This document shows positions 17,890 to 27,780 of a stretch of DNA of 53,284 bases, one piece after another. The notes below the pieces were generated by a model that made no database searches, was not told the origin of the DNA, and saw nothing but the letters and a program-made list of their open reading frames with translations. Position 1 is the first letter of the stretch. Each line of letters begins with the position of its first letter. Both the position numbers and the translations under genes were made by a program. The DNA comes from Desulfuromonas sp. SDB (GTDB lineage Bacteria > SDB-A): the NCBI GenBank assembly GCA_001412365.1, contig LKUE01000209.1, forward strand, positions 1 through 53,284, in the 5' to 3' direction.

Positions 17890-19163
17890 TGCTGGATTTA
17901 AAATTTATTCGGGAAAATCCACATATAGTTGCTCAGGCGATTAAAGATAAACAGGAAAAAGTTGATTTCAGTCAATTTCTGGATTTAGATGAACAAAGAA
18001 GAAATTTTCTTCAGGAACTGGAATTTAAAAGGAGACAGTTAAATCAATTGTCATCATCAATGGCTAAATTTAAAAAGCAAGGTGAACCTACTGACCAAAT
18101 CCATCATCAACTAAAAGATTTATCCCAGGAAATCAAACAAATTGAACTGAACTACAAAAAAGTTTATGATCAATGGGAGAAACTATATCATTTCATCCCC
18201 AATATACCTGAGCAAGATACTCCCCTGGGCTCATCTGAACAGGATAACAAAACCATTAAAATCTGGGGAGAGGTGGAAAAATCCAAGGAGGGATTGGACT
18301 ACCACCAGGTTTGTGAGAAGCTTCATCTGGTTAACTGGCAGAGTGCCAGTATAATAAGTCAATCTTCATTTCCTCTGTATCTAGGGGATGGAGCCAGATT
18401 AGAAATGGCTTTGATCATGTTCATGCTTGATCTGCATCAAAAACATCAGTATACACAGGTTTTCCCCCCCTTTCTGATAAACCGGGATTCCATGTTTGGC
18501 ACAGGTCAATTGCCTAAAATGGAAGAAGATTCTTATGTAATTGAAAAAGATGACCTCTTCCTCAATCCCACTGCAGAAGTGCCGGTAACCAACTTATTTA
18601 AAGGTCAAATTATTCCTGAACAGAAATTACCCGTAAAGCTATCCGCATTCACCACCTGTTTCAGAAGAGAAGCTGGTTCTTATGGCAAGGAAACAAAAGG
18701 ACTTCTGAGGATGCATCAATTTAACAAGGTAGAATTAGTACACTTAGTTAAACCAGAAGATGGATTCAACAGTCTGGAACAATTATTAAGTCAGGCAGAA
18801 TTAGTTCTCCAGCAGTTAAAGCTCCCCTACCGGGTGAGAATGTTATGCCGGGGTGATATGACTTTTGCCAGTGCTTTAACTTATGATTTAGAAGTCTGGG
18901 CGCCAATTTCCAAGAAATTCCTTGAAGTATCATCAGTTAGTTACTTTAAAGATTTTCAAGCGAGAAGGATTGGACTCAAATATCAACCGGAAAACGGTGC
19001 TAAACAGTTTATTCATACCTTAAATGGAAGTGCTCTGGCTACACCTCGTACTATGATTGCAATTTTAGAGCATTACCAGCAAGAGGATAATACCGTAATG
19101 ATTCCCGAAGTTCTACTGCCATATTTTTCCGGTCAAAAAGTAATAAATTCATCTGAACAATAA
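17889..19163 (+). CDS. serS: Seryl-tRNA synthetase
   Basis: The 424-residue length is typical of bacterial SerRS. The N-terminal tRNA-binding coiled coil spans about 30-105 (ELEFKRRQLNQLSSSMAKFKK). The class II core has TAEVPVTNLF, motif 2 FRREAGSYGKETKGLLRMHQF at about 258-278, the serine-site segment ALTYDLEVWAP, and motif 3 NGSALATPRTMIAILEHYQ near 379. It charges tRNA-Ser in the cytosol. The class II catalytic residues appear intact. It overlaps lonB by one base. Confidence 0.97.
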   Translation: MLDLKFIRENPHIVAQAIKDKQEKVDFSQFLDLDEQRRNFLQELEFKRRQLNQLSSSMAKFKKQGEPTDQIHHQLKDLSQEIKQIELNYKKVYDQWEKLYHFIPNIPEQDTPLGSSEQDNKTIKIWGEVEKSKEGLDYHQVCEKLHLVNWQSASIISQSSFPLYLGDGARLEMALIMFMLDLHQKHQYTQVFPPFLINRDSMFGTGQLPKMEEDSYVIEKDDLFLNPTAEVPVTNLFKGQIIPEQKLPVKLSAFTTCFRREAGSYGKETKGLLRMHQFNKVELVHLVKPEDGFNSLEQLLSQAELVLQQLKLPYRVRMLCRGDMTFASALTYDLEVWAPISKKFLEVSSVSYFKDFQARRIGLKYQPENGAKQFIHTLNGSALATPRTMIAILEHYQQEDNTVMIPEVLLPYFSGQKVINSSEQ

Positions 19164-19204
19164 ATTTGTTAAATAAATAGTCGGATCGATAAATTTTTAC
19201 ATCT

Positions 19205-20980
19205 TTGAAATTTATTAAATATCATACATTAATTATCATTCTGGGGGGGATAGGATTGATCTCCTGTGCCAGTCATAATTCCAGCATGCAATTCACCTCT
19301 ATTGATAAAATCATCTTCCAGGGGAACCAGTCCATTCCTCCCCGGGAATTGGAGGCTATTTTATATTCAAAGTCCGGAGAAATATACAGTTCATTTACTC
19401 CCCGTGAAAACATCAAGGCAATTGTAGAACACTACCGCCAAATGGGCTTTCTCCAGGCGGAAGTGACTCAATCCTCAGATACCCTTGGTGAAAACGGTTA
19501 TATATTACTTTACACCATTAAAGAAGGACCCCGCTCTACCATAAATTCAATAACAATTATTGCTCCGGACATCGAAGTTGATTTATCCATGTTTGCTAAA
19601 CATCAAATTCTGCCCGGCCAACCCCTCAACCAGTACAATCTGTCCATGGCTTTATATATTTTGGCTTCAAGATATATTAATAAAGGCTATTATCATACTG
19701 AGATTTTCGATTCTCTTATTGCCTTGGATTATGATTCAACTGTTTTTGATATAAGCATCTTGGTTAATCCGGGTAATCAAGTGTACATACAAACTGTGGA
19801 AATAAGGGGGAACCGGAAAGTTAGGGAACAGGTTATTCAAAGAGAGTTAAATTTTGCCCGGGGGGACCTTTTTTATCCCGCTTTACTGGATATAGCAAAA
19901 ACCAGGCTTTATTACACCAGCTTATTTTCATATGTTTCATTGAGACCGTTACTTTCCAAAACAGATCAAGATAGTGTTAGGATTATTATCACGGTCAATG
20001 AATCAAAACCATCTTATATTTCCACAGGGATAAGCTACCGCACCAATCAACAGGCAGGCATTAACCTTCAGTGGGGAAATAACAATATTTTCGGGAATGC
20101 TCAAAAAGTTGATATTAAAGCTTCCTACACCTTTGATTTTTCAGGCAACTACCTGATTGACGCAGGAATAGGATACTATGAACCTTATTTTTTCAATTCC
20201 GGATTCATGGCTTCAACCAATATCAACGGTCAGCGTCAGGGTGGACAGCAGTTAAGCGCTAATTATATTGAAATAGTACAGGCATTTGGTCGAAAATTAT
20301 CTAGATTTGGGACAGCTTACCTCGCCTATAAATACCACATAGCCTGGCTGGACACTTCTTTTCAGAACCAGGTGTTCAATGAGAAGTACACTAATAGTAT
20401 TTTATTTAATTATGTTTACGATTCCCGGGATAATCCCTTTTATCCTTCCAAAGGATTTTATCAAGATTTAGGGGTGGAGTTTGCCGGAGGGATTTTAAAT
20501 GGAAACAACAATTTCATTAGACCTTCTGCTAAATGGGCTAGAATTGACAATATTAGTTCATGGGGAGGTTATCTGTTGGTAAAAGGCATATACACCCATC
20601 CCTACGGGTCAACTGCTGAGCAGGGGATTACCCCCGATCAGAAACTTCACCTGGGGGGAGTGAATTCATTGAGAGGTTATCCTGAGAACTCAATTGGAGA
20701 GGTGGATGAGATCGGAGAACACAGCGGTAATATTTTAATTAACTTCATGTCGGAAGCACATTACAAATACAATATAATTTCGTTTTGTGTTTTTTTGGAC
20801 GGGGGGGGATTATGGAATGAATATGCTGAGGTTTCAACTAACACTAATACCCAATTGGGATTTGGAGCAGGAATAAATTTTGAAACTCCTGCTGGTCCCA
20901 TAAGATTTGAATACGGAAAATCTTTAACCGAATTCAACCGACAGGGGATTTTTCATTTTGCCTTGGGATATCCTTTTTAA
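19205..20980 (+). CDS. tamL: TamL-like lipoprotein: POTRA plus Omp85 outer-membrane barrel
   Basis: The 591-residue protein starts at TTG with a signal ending in a lipobox, LISC with Cys21. Three POTRA-like repeats follow (about 30-290; for example IIFQGNQSIPPRELEAIL and VEIRGNRKVREQVIQREL). A 16-strand Omp85 barrel ends with the typical PIRFEYGKSL and a C-terminal aromatic (GYPF). The barrel keeps the LGGVNSLRGYPENSIGE loop, which is the L6 VRGF-like motif of this superfamily. A TamA-type Omp85 protein with a lipid anchor corresponds to the TamL variant described for Bacteroidota relatives. tamB starts inside its last 23 bases, as in tamL-tamB operons. No Shine-Dalgarno site is obvious. The alternative is a BamA-like protein, but the lipobox and tamB argue against it. 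Confidence 0.87.
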   Translation: MKFIKYHTLIIILGGIGLISCASHNSSMQFTSIDKIIFQGNQSIPPRELEAILYSKSGEIYSSFTPRENIKAIVEHYRQMGFLQAEVTQSSDTLGENGYILLYTIKEGPRSTINSITIIAPDIEVDLSMFAKHQILPGQPLNQYNLSMALYILASRYINKGYYHTEIFDSLIALDYDSTVFDISILVNPGNQVYIQTVEIRGNRKVREQVIQRELNFARGDLFYPALLDIAKTRLYYTSLFSYVSLRPLLSKTDQDSVRIIITVNESKPSYISTGISYRTNQQAGINLQWGNNNIFGNAQKVDIKASYTFDFSGNYLIDAGIGYYEPYFFNSGFMASTNINGQRQGGQQLSANYIEIVQAFGRKLSRFGTAYLAYKYHIAWLDTSFQNQVFNEKYTNSILFNYVYDSRDNPFYPSKGFYQDLGVEFAGGILNGNNNFIRPSAKWARIDNISSWGGYLLVKGIYTHPYGSTAEQGITPDQKLHLGGVNSLRGYPENSIGEVDEIGEHSGNILINFMSEAHYKYNIISFCVFLDGGGLWNEYAEVSTNTNTQLGFGAGINFETPAGPIRFEYGKSLTEFNRQGIFHFALGYPF

Positions 20981-23900
20981 ATCAATACCGGTGTTCAGAG
21001 GGGAAGGACGGTGGAGAAAATTCATTCCCCGGTTGAGGATCATTCTGTTTTTAGGTTGCTGTTTCATTATTGCAGTTTCCATCCAGGGCATCTACCAGGG
21101 CAAAGTATCCAATTATATTTTAGGGGAAATTAGTAAAATATTAAATCAACAATACGGATATGAATTTTCATTTGAAAATTCTTCTCTGATCCTCCCTGAC
21201 GGGATAATAGTAAAAGATATCAGTTTGTATTCACAGGATTCAATCTTACTTCTCCGGGCTGAAGAAGTATATATCAAGATGAATGTAAAGAACATCATCA
21301 GGGCATGGGAGTTGGAAAATATCTTATTTAAACAGGGAGAGATACACCTAACCCATCGTGAAAATGGAACTTCAATTTGGACCTCCCCCCAACCAAGCCG
21401 TCAAGAAACTCCACCCCCCCCCCCGGGCAAACTAAATTTCCCTAACATTTTAGTTGAAAATTTTGAAATTATGGATACGGATATCTATTTATCTGAAGAT
21501 AGTATCCTGGATTTTCAATTGAAATTATCCATTTTATCCAGTTCAAAAAAGATCTACGCGGAATTACATCAGATTTCCGGGGAATGGACTTCACCGGATA
21601 TAACTTTAACCGGCCGGGGTAATTTTAGTTTTGACCAGAATGGATATTTCAGCGGACAAATTGAAATGAACAGCTTAAAATCAAGTTTGATATCAGAGTT
21701 CAATGTAAATTTTCAAAAACACGAATACAGCATAAACTTACATCAAGCCAATGTTAAAATATCTGAATTTGTTCCTGAATTTTCTGGCTATTTAGAACTC
21801 CATGGTTATCTATCCTTTACCCCCCAGGACAGTTTTGCCCATTTCAATTTAATTGCCAGTAAAATTCACTATAGTGGGGTTAAAACAGATTCATTAACCG
21901 CAGATATTATTTTAGAGGACAATGTACTGTCAACCAATTTAACTTTAAATTTCAATCAAAAATCATCAATTAACTCTGAACTCCGTTATTTTTTACCGGG
22001 TGATTCTGTAAATTATCAAATATCTGTAGTGAACTTTGATCCTCAGTTAGTTCCCTTCACCCCTAGTAACTACATTCAGAATTTATCCGGTAATTTAAAT
22101 GGAACCATTAAATACTTAAAAAATTTAGATTCATCGGAAATATATGCTGATCTATCCCTTGTGGGAATAGATCACCATAACCGCTCCTCTCACCTGTTTG
22201 GACAGGCGAACTACTTCCGAGGAGAAGATTCGCTAAATGCCCATTTAAATCTAGAGAATTTCAATCCTTCCCTGTTGTATAATATTCCCGACTCCATTCC
22301 GGTTACTGTAAACGGAGTGATTGACGGGGCAATCAGCAATATTTCACAACAGTCTATCCGGACCATTTTCTCCACTTTCAATTTCACAAACTCAAAGATT
22401 GCAAATTACATCATTAACTCAGTTCAAGGTCAGTTCAACTATCAAAATAATAAACTAACCCTCAGTTTTATCAGCCAGTCATCAGACCTGGGCGATATCA
22501 ATGCACAGCTGCAGTATTACAGCAAAAACATGGACTTTACAGCCACCTGCAGCAATTTCCCCTTATCTGAACTACACCGTAATGGATTGATTGACCAAGA
22601 AATTTCAGGCAATTTAAATGCAACATTTGCACTGGTAAAACGAACTTTGAATATTGCCGCCGATATTGATAATTTTTATTTTCAACAACACCGGGCGGAA
22701 AAAATAAGTCTTAGATTAGTTGATTTCTCCATTAGTGACTTCTCCGGAGAACAGCTAAAACTGATTGTTGATAACTTTCAAAGCAGGGGCATAATTTTTG
22801 ACCAGATTGAACTTCTTGCCCGGGGTGAACATCAGAATTGGCAGGGAAGGTTGAGCGCGGTGAAAATTGACCAGAATATAAATCTGGGATTTTATTACTA
22901 CCCCCAGTCAGAAATAATAAATATTAACTCCTGGGAATGGACTAATCCCGCCCTAAACCTGCATCTGGACAATCCTTTTTCCATTGACTTCAGTGAAGGT
23001 CTGGAAATTGATACAATTAGCTTGACTGGTGAATCCGGAGTGAAAATTAAAGGATATTTCTCTTGGCTTGAAGATTCTCTGAACGGTTTTATACAAATAA
23101 AATCTCTGAACATAGATATAGTGGAAAAATTCTTCTACTTCGATCAGGATTTAGAAGGAACGGTTTCAGTATATTCCGGCATTAATGGAACCGCCCAGAA
23201 TCCTCATATTTCCCTGAGGGCAATGATGAGAGATTGCTTAATCGAACCGGTAAAAATTGACAGTGCAGAAATTGCAGCAATAATTTTCAATGAAAAAGTA
23301 GAAATTGATCAGTTTGAAATTTACAATCATCAGGAGATATCCACCATCCAGGGCACTCTGCCTTTAAATAGCGAAGATAATATTGATCTGTACTGTCAAT
23401 TCAACAATATCGGATTATGGCCTTTTGAATTCATTTCCGATATTGTGTCTCCCCTCAACGGTCGTATAGATGGAAATATTCAGGTGCAAGGCACCTATTC
23501 AGATTTAGATATAAATGGAAATCTTACCATTGATCAAGCCAGCATGTATGTAATTGTAATTGGGCAAGTAGTGGAAAATATAGCTGGCACTTTAAATTTT
23601 TCTCAAGACACTGCCTGGCTGGATATAAAAGGGGAAAATAATGGAGGGGATATTGATATGAACGGATTTATCCAATTCAATCGTAATTTCTCATCTATCA
23701 GCAGCAGACTGCATTTTAATTTCAATGAAATCGCCTGGGCAGGGCTGGAGGGATTGTGGGCTAATCTCAACGGTCATATTGATATCGAAATTGACACTTT
23801 TGAAAACATTTCCATTCAGGGTGATGTTGATATTAATGAAGCATTAATCATACCCCCCCCAAAAACTGCGGCTCCTCAAACCGGAGAACAGGAATTACCG

Positions 23901-24653
23901 GAAATGGATTTATTTATAGACGGATCAGAAGGGAATATCTGGTTTAAAAGCGATTTTGCCGACGCAAAATTATTTGGTAATTTATATATATCCAGCTTTA
24001 ATAATGTAATTGAAACCAAGGGTGATCTGGAAGTGGAAAGAGGGAATATATTTTATTTGGACAGGGCATTTCGAATTACCGAAGGTTTTATCTTTATCCT
24101 TTCCCAGGGAGATAAAATTGACGGCAATGTAGATATTAAAGGTGAAACTACAATTAACTACACTATTCCCACCGAGCAGGGAACCCCGGAAAGACAATCA
24201 GCTACTATATATGTTGAACTTAAAGGAAAAATTTCAGCGCCTGAATTTATATTGACCTCTACCCCCAAACTATCTCAGCAGGATATTGCCTCCCTGCTGA
24301 CTTTCAATACTACCTGGAGTAACATCTCCTCATTTTCCACCATTGCCCAGGCAGTTCCAGACCGGGCGTTGAATTACCTTCTCCGTACTCAGATTTTAAA
24401 CCGATTGCAGAGAACTATAGGATTAGATGCTATTGATCTGGAAACTGAATTTGGATCAACTAACCGGGCTAAGCTTACCCTGGGGAAATATCTGACTAAT
24501 CAGTTTTATGTTGAATATCAAAAAGATATATTAAATGATACAGATTCAGAAATTAGTCTTCAGTACAATATCTGGAAAAACGCTTCAGTATTTTTAAATA
24601 AACAGCAAGATAATATCTTCGGCTTAGGATTAAGATTTATCTGGAGGTATTAA
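20958..24653 (+). CDS. tamB: TamB-like (DUF490) translocation and assembly module protein
   Basis: The product is up to 1231 residues. An N-terminal signal anchor (IILFLGCCFIIAVSIQG) is followed by a very long series of beta-strand repeats of AsmA/TamB type. These would form a hydrophobic groove across the periplasm, rich in patterns such as LNGTIKY and LEGTVSVYSGINGTA. The C-terminal DUF490 domain (about 1000-1231) has GDLEVERGNIFYLDRAFRI, LSQGDKIDGNVDI and KLTLGKYLTNQFYVEYQ. TamB-type proteins carry lipids or outer-membrane proteins between membranes. The TTG start at 20958 overlaps tamL by 23 bases; a TTG shortly before the anchor is another possibility. An 11-C run (21414-21424) encodes a Pro stretch near residue 155, and an 8-C run lies at 23853-23860. 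Confidence 0.9.
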   Translation: MPWDILFKSIPVFRGEGRWRKFIPRLRIILFLGCCFIIAVSIQGIYQGKVSNYILGEISKILNQQYGYEFSFENSSLILPDGIIVKDISLYSQDSILLLRAEEVYIKMNVKNIIRAWELENILFKQGEIHLTHRENGTSIWTSPQPSRQETPPPPPGKLNFPNILVENFEIMDTDIYLSEDSILDFQLKLSILSSSKKIYAELHQISGEWTSPDITLTGRGNFSFDQNGYFSGQIEMNSLKSSLISEFNVNFQKHEYSINLHQANVKISEFVPEFSGYLELHGYLSFTPQDSFAHFNLIASKIHYSGVKTDSLTADIILEDNVLSTNLTLNFNQKSSINSELRYFLPGDSVNYQISVVNFDPQLVPFTPSNYIQNLSGNLNGTIKYLKNLDSSEIYADLSLVGIDHHNRSSHLFGQANYFRGEDSLNAHLNLENFNPSLLYNIPDSIPVTVNGVIDGAISNISQQSIRTIFSTFNFTNSKIANYIINSVQGQFNYQNNKLTLSFISQSSDLGDINAQLQYYSKNMDFTATCSNFPLSELHRNGLIDQEISGNLNATFALVKRTLNIAADIDNFYFQQHRAEKISLRLVDFSISDFSGEQLKLIVDNFQSRGIIFDQIELLARGEHQNWQGRLSAVKIDQNINLGFYYYPQSEIININSWEWTNPALNLHLDNPFSIDFSEGLEIDTISLTGESGVKIKGYFSWLEDSLNGFIQIKSLNIDIVEKFFYFDQDLEGTVSVYSGINGTAQNPHISLRAMMRDCLIEPVKIDSAEIAAIIFNEKVEIDQFEIYNHQEISTIQGTLPLNSEDNIDLYCQFNNIGLWPFEFISDIVSPLNGRIDGNIQVQGTYSDLDINGNLTIDQASMYVIVIGQVVENIAGTLNFSQDTAWLDIKGENNGGDIDMNGFIQFNRNFSSISSRLHFNFNEIAWAGLEGLWANLNGHIDIEIDTFENISIQGDVDINEALIIPPPKTAAPQTGEQELPEMDLFIDGSEGNIWFKSDFADAKLFGNLYISSFNNVIETKGDLEVERGNIFYLDRAFRITEGFIFILSQGDKIDGNVDIKGETTINYTIPTEQGTPERQSATIYVELKGKISAPEFILTSTPKLSQQDIASLLTFNTTWSNISSFSTIAQAVPDRALNYLLRTQILNRLQRTIGLDAIDLETEFGSTNRAKLTLGKYLTNQFYVEYQKDILNDTDSEISLQYNIWKNASVFLNKQQDNIFGLGLRFIWRY

Positions 24654-24777
24654 ATATCTTTTAATTTCAAACCTTTAAAATTCTTTCAACATCTGATGGT
24701 GACAGTCAATCCATAAATACTAAATAGATATTTAAATAAAAACTCATTGATAATCTAAATTAAACCGGGCTGAATTA

Positions 24778-26538
24778 TTAATTAATAACTGCTTGAATAA
24801 TTTTCGGATCGACATTGTACTGTTTTAGAAATTTTTCCCTGGCTTCTTTCATCTTTTGCACCCAGTTCTGGTAGTCCTTCTCCCTATGGTTATTCTTAAA
24901 ATAAATATAGGGATTAAGTATTTCCACGGGGACCTGTTCAATTAAATTTTTATTTTCAGGATTATCCACATCTACAATGTAATAATTAAAATCAGGATCA
25001 AGTTTCCATTTAATTATATTTTTAAATAACGCTTCCAGCATAGCTGATGAATGTCTGATTTTAACTTTCAGTGCATTGCCCAATTCTAAATCCCTGGCAT
25101 CCCCCCCGATATAACCGGTATTCATCAGCCAAGTTTGCAGTTTTGAAAAATTAGCCAGCAATTCCTTGAACCTTACCGGCTGCAGACTGTAATTGCGGGG
25201 AAAGAAGGGCTGGGTAAACGGAGATCTGGTTTTTCCCCGTTCCTTACCCGCAGCAGAAGTCTTGGAGGTTTCCCCCAGCATAAAATAACCTGCAGCTTGT
25301 TCCGGAGAACTGAACAGCACTATTCCCGGAGTTGCTGCGTCTGATCCTTCATCCCGATTCAGAATGCCCAGTGAACCTAAATCCGGTAATTTTTGAAAAT
25401 CAGCGGCATTCTCTATTGCGGACATGGGAATAATTGATCTTCCATTCTGAGTCCACACCACAAAATCCCAACCATCCTGGGGGATATTGTATTCATCTAC
25501 AACCTCAGATGATTTAACTTCACCGGAAATGTATTTGTTTAAATTCTCCTCGGAGCTGCCAGTCAACAGCAACATCTTTTTAAGTCTGTCCACTTCTTCA
25601 GGGCTGAGAATGTTTTTAGAAAAATCATAAGTTCCGTCAGGGTTGGGGAATACGTTTTCAATCCAGGCATCTGGATGGACCGTACCTCTGTAAATTACCG
25701 GCTCACTTTGTTCAGTTAAACCGTAGGTTTTGGCAAAACAGCCGTTTTCGGTAATGGAAAATGTACCGTCAGGCCAGAGAGCGATCATATCATCCTGAAT
25801 TGGTTCAGTGCCTTCACCCTGACGGGAAAAAGTAGTAGTGGTTTTTCCTGTTCCGGACAGCCCCATGATTGCCACCGATATTTTCTTTTCCGCTAATTTC
25901 ACTACTTTTGCCCCGGCATGCAGTACCAGCCCCCCCCGTTGATATACATATTCATTGAACATTCTCAGTTCACCCTTTTTGCTTTCTCCAAAGTAATCAG
26001 GTCCTATCACATGAGTTACATAATTTTCCAGGTCAACGATAATAGCTTGATCTCCAGGCATTCCCACCGCTCTTGCTCCCGCAGTGAACACCAGGGTTAA
26101 CTGGTTTTTAAAAGGTTTTTCCAGTTGTTCAGGAGTTTCAATTATTTCCCGGGGAAAAGCAAGAACCTGCTGCATACCGGCGATGTTGGAAACTTCCAGG
26201 TCATAAAACCAGGTAACCCCTACTGCTCTCTCACCAATACCGATATAACCGTCAATCCTGATCATGATTCCCTGCTCCACCATATATTTTTTTGCCTGTT
26301 CAATCAATTCACCAGCTTGTTGGGAGGTTATTACCTTACTGGAGTATTTTGATGATTCGCTGGGGGGGGCGATAATATAGGTCCATTCTGCTTTCCGGGC
26401 TTTGTTACGGGTGAGTTTTAATATATTACCGTAATAGCTTTTCATGGTAGCTAAACCATGTTTTAAGCTTAACTCTCTCAACTCTTCCTGATCTGGATTA
26501 TCAATAATTTTAACTTGGGAAGGAATCAGCTGATCCAT
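24778..26538 (-). CDS. pckA: ATP-dependent phosphoenolpyruvate carboxykinase
   Basis: From ATG 26538, with AGGAG 10 bases upstream, the product is 586 residues, a little longer than the usual ~540. A frame from 26568 would overlap the preceding gene and lacks a good site. Family marks are FTAGARAVGMPGDQA, the phosphate-binding GLSGTGKTTTTF, the metal-binding DDMIALWPDGTF with ENGCFAKTY, and GKERGKTRSPFTQPFFPR. The enzyme interconverts oxaloacetate and PEP using ATP/ADP. In fermentative anaerobes it often runs toward oxaloacetate. It lies 16 bases after the PPi-phosphofructokinase gene on the same strand, so the two are probably co-expressed. A G run of eight (26362-26369 on the plus strand) falls near the N-terminus. 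Confidence 0.95.
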   Translation of the reverse strand: MDQLIPSQVKIIDNPDQEELRELSLKHGLATMKSYYGNILKLTRNKARKAEWTYIIAPPSESSKYSSKVITSQQAGELIEQAKKYMVEQGIMIRIDGYIGIGERAVGVTWFYDLEVSNIAGMQQVLAFPREIIETPEQLEKPFKNQLTLVFTAGARAVGMPGDQAIIVDLENYVTHVIGPDYFGESKKGELRMFNEYVYQRGGLVLHAGAKVVKLAEKKISVAIMGLSGTGKTTTTFSRQGEGTEPIQDDMIALWPDGTFSITENGCFAKTYGLTEQSEPVIYRGTVHPDAWIENVFPNPDGTYDFSKNILSPEEVDRLKKMLLLTGSSEENLNKYISGEVKSSEVVDEYNIPQDGWDFVVWTQNGRSIIPMSAIENAADFQKLPDLGSLGILNRDEGSDAATPGIVLFSSPEQAAGYFMLGETSKTSAAGKERGKTRSPFTQPFFPRNYSLQPVRFKELLANFSKLQTWLMNTGYIGGDARDLELGNALKVKIRHSSAMLEALFKNIIKWKLDPDFNYYIVDVDNPENKNLIEQVPVEILNPYIYFKNNHREKDYQNWVQKMKEAREKFLKQYNVDPKIIQAVIN

Positions 26539-26554
26539 GTCTGTAATTCTCCTT

Positions 26555-27766
26555 TCAATATTGAACATTAATTTTAGGGGCAGAAAGTTTCGCCCAGTTG
26601 GGCAATTCTCCCACTAGAGGTTTGAGGTAGTTTACAAACTGGGTGGTTATAAAACTGTTTTCAGTATCAATGTACTGATCAGGCATTGATTTGGTTTTTT
26701 TAGCCACTTCAGTTAAGGAAGTTAATTGATATTGAATTGAATAATCTCCGGTTCTATGCATGGTAATTGAACCATCAGCTTCAATTGAGCTGGAAATATT
26801 GACTGCATATTCGGCAATTTCCCTGGCTTCCCAGGTATCCACTTGACTGGTGCAGCCTAAAAATGACCGTTGTAAATATCCAAAGGTATCCCCCCTCACC
26901 CGTTTTACCTTTAACTTTTCCTTTATCAGGTCTTTCAGCGCATCTCCCAGCATACCGGTGCCGGATAACTGAACATTGCCGTGGGAATCATGCTCCACTC
27001 TCTCCTGAAGCTTCACCATCATTGGATTTCCCTGTTCATCCACTATTCCTTCACTGACTGCGATGACGCACCGCCCCTGATCTGAAAGCACTTTTTCCAC
27101 ATCTTTGAGAAACCGGTCAATGCTGAAAGGTTTTTCAGGCAGATAAATCAAATGAGGACCATCCTCACTGTACTTCTTAGCCAAACCGGCAGCGGCAGTT
27201 AAAAATCCGGCGTGTCTGCCCATCACCACTCCGATGTAGACACCGGGAATTGAACGGTTGTCCAAATTTACCCCGGTAAAGGCTTGGGTTACAAATTTTG
27301 CTGCGGAAGGATAACCCGGGGTATGATCGGTAACCAACAGATCATTGTCAATGGTTTTGGGTATGTGAAAAACCCTTAAATCATAATTGTGAATATTGGA
27401 CTGCTCGTTGACAATACGGCAGGTGTCCGCAGAGTCATTGCCCCCGATGTAGAAGAAATACCTTATATCATGTTTTTTAAATACTTCAAATATTTTCTGG
27501 CAGTATTCCTGATCAGGTTTATCCCTGGTGCTGCCCAGCGCAGCACCCGGAGTGACCGCTACATCTTCTATGTTCCGGGAGGAAATTCTGCCCAAGTCAA
27601 TGAAATTTTCCTCAATAATTCCTCTAACTCCGTGGATTGCCCCGTACAGCTCAGATATATGATTATGCCTTTGAACCTGAAAGATTACTCCGGCTAAAGA
27701 TTGATTTATTACCGCAGTGGGACCACCTCCCTGAGCGATCACTGCCTTTCCCATTAATTTTGCCAT
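26555..27766 (-). CDS. pfp: Pyrophosphate-dependent 6-phosphofructokinase
   Basis: From ATG 27766, preceded by AAGGAGAG, the product is 403 residues and begins MAKLMGKAVIAQGGGPTAVIN. A longer frame starting at 27856 would invade the polysaccharide-export gene. The active-site motifs are GGNDSADTC and PKTIDNDL. Asp in GGND and Lys in PKTIDND are the residues that mark PPi use instead of ATP (ATP enzymes have GGDG and PGTIDND). VVMGRHAGFLTAAAGL forms the sugar-phosphate site. The reaction, fructose 6-phosphate plus PPi to fructose 1,6-bisphosphate plus Pi, is reversible. The gene lies 14 bases after the export gene and 16 bases before pckA. Confidence 0.94.
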   Translation of the reverse strand: MAKLMGKAVIAQGGGPTAVINQSLAGVIFQVQRHNHISELYGAIHGVRGIIEENFIDLGRISSRNIEDVAVTPGAALGSTRDKPDQEYCQKIFEVFKKHDIRYFFYIGGNDSADTCRIVNEQSNIHNYDLRVFHIPKTIDNDLLVTDHTPGYPSAAKFVTQAFTGVNLDNRSIPGVYIGVVMGRHAGFLTAAAGLAKKYSEDGPHLIYLPEKPFSIDRFLKDVEKVLSDQGRCVIAVSEGIVDEQGNPMMVKLQERVEHDSHGNVQLSGTGMLGDALKDLIKEKLKVKRVRGDTFGYLQRSFLGCTSQVDTWEAREIAEYAVNISSSIEADGSITMHRTGDYSIQYQLTSLTEVAKKTKSMPDQYIDTENSFITTQFVNYLKPLVGELPNWAKLSAPKINVQY

Positions 27767-27780
27767 AACTCTCTCCTTAT

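Noticed and set aside
26539-26568. Longer N-terminus for PEP carboxykinase from ATG 26568
   Set aside because: It would overlap the phosphofructokinase stop and has no ribosome site, whereas ATG 26538 has AGGAG upstream.
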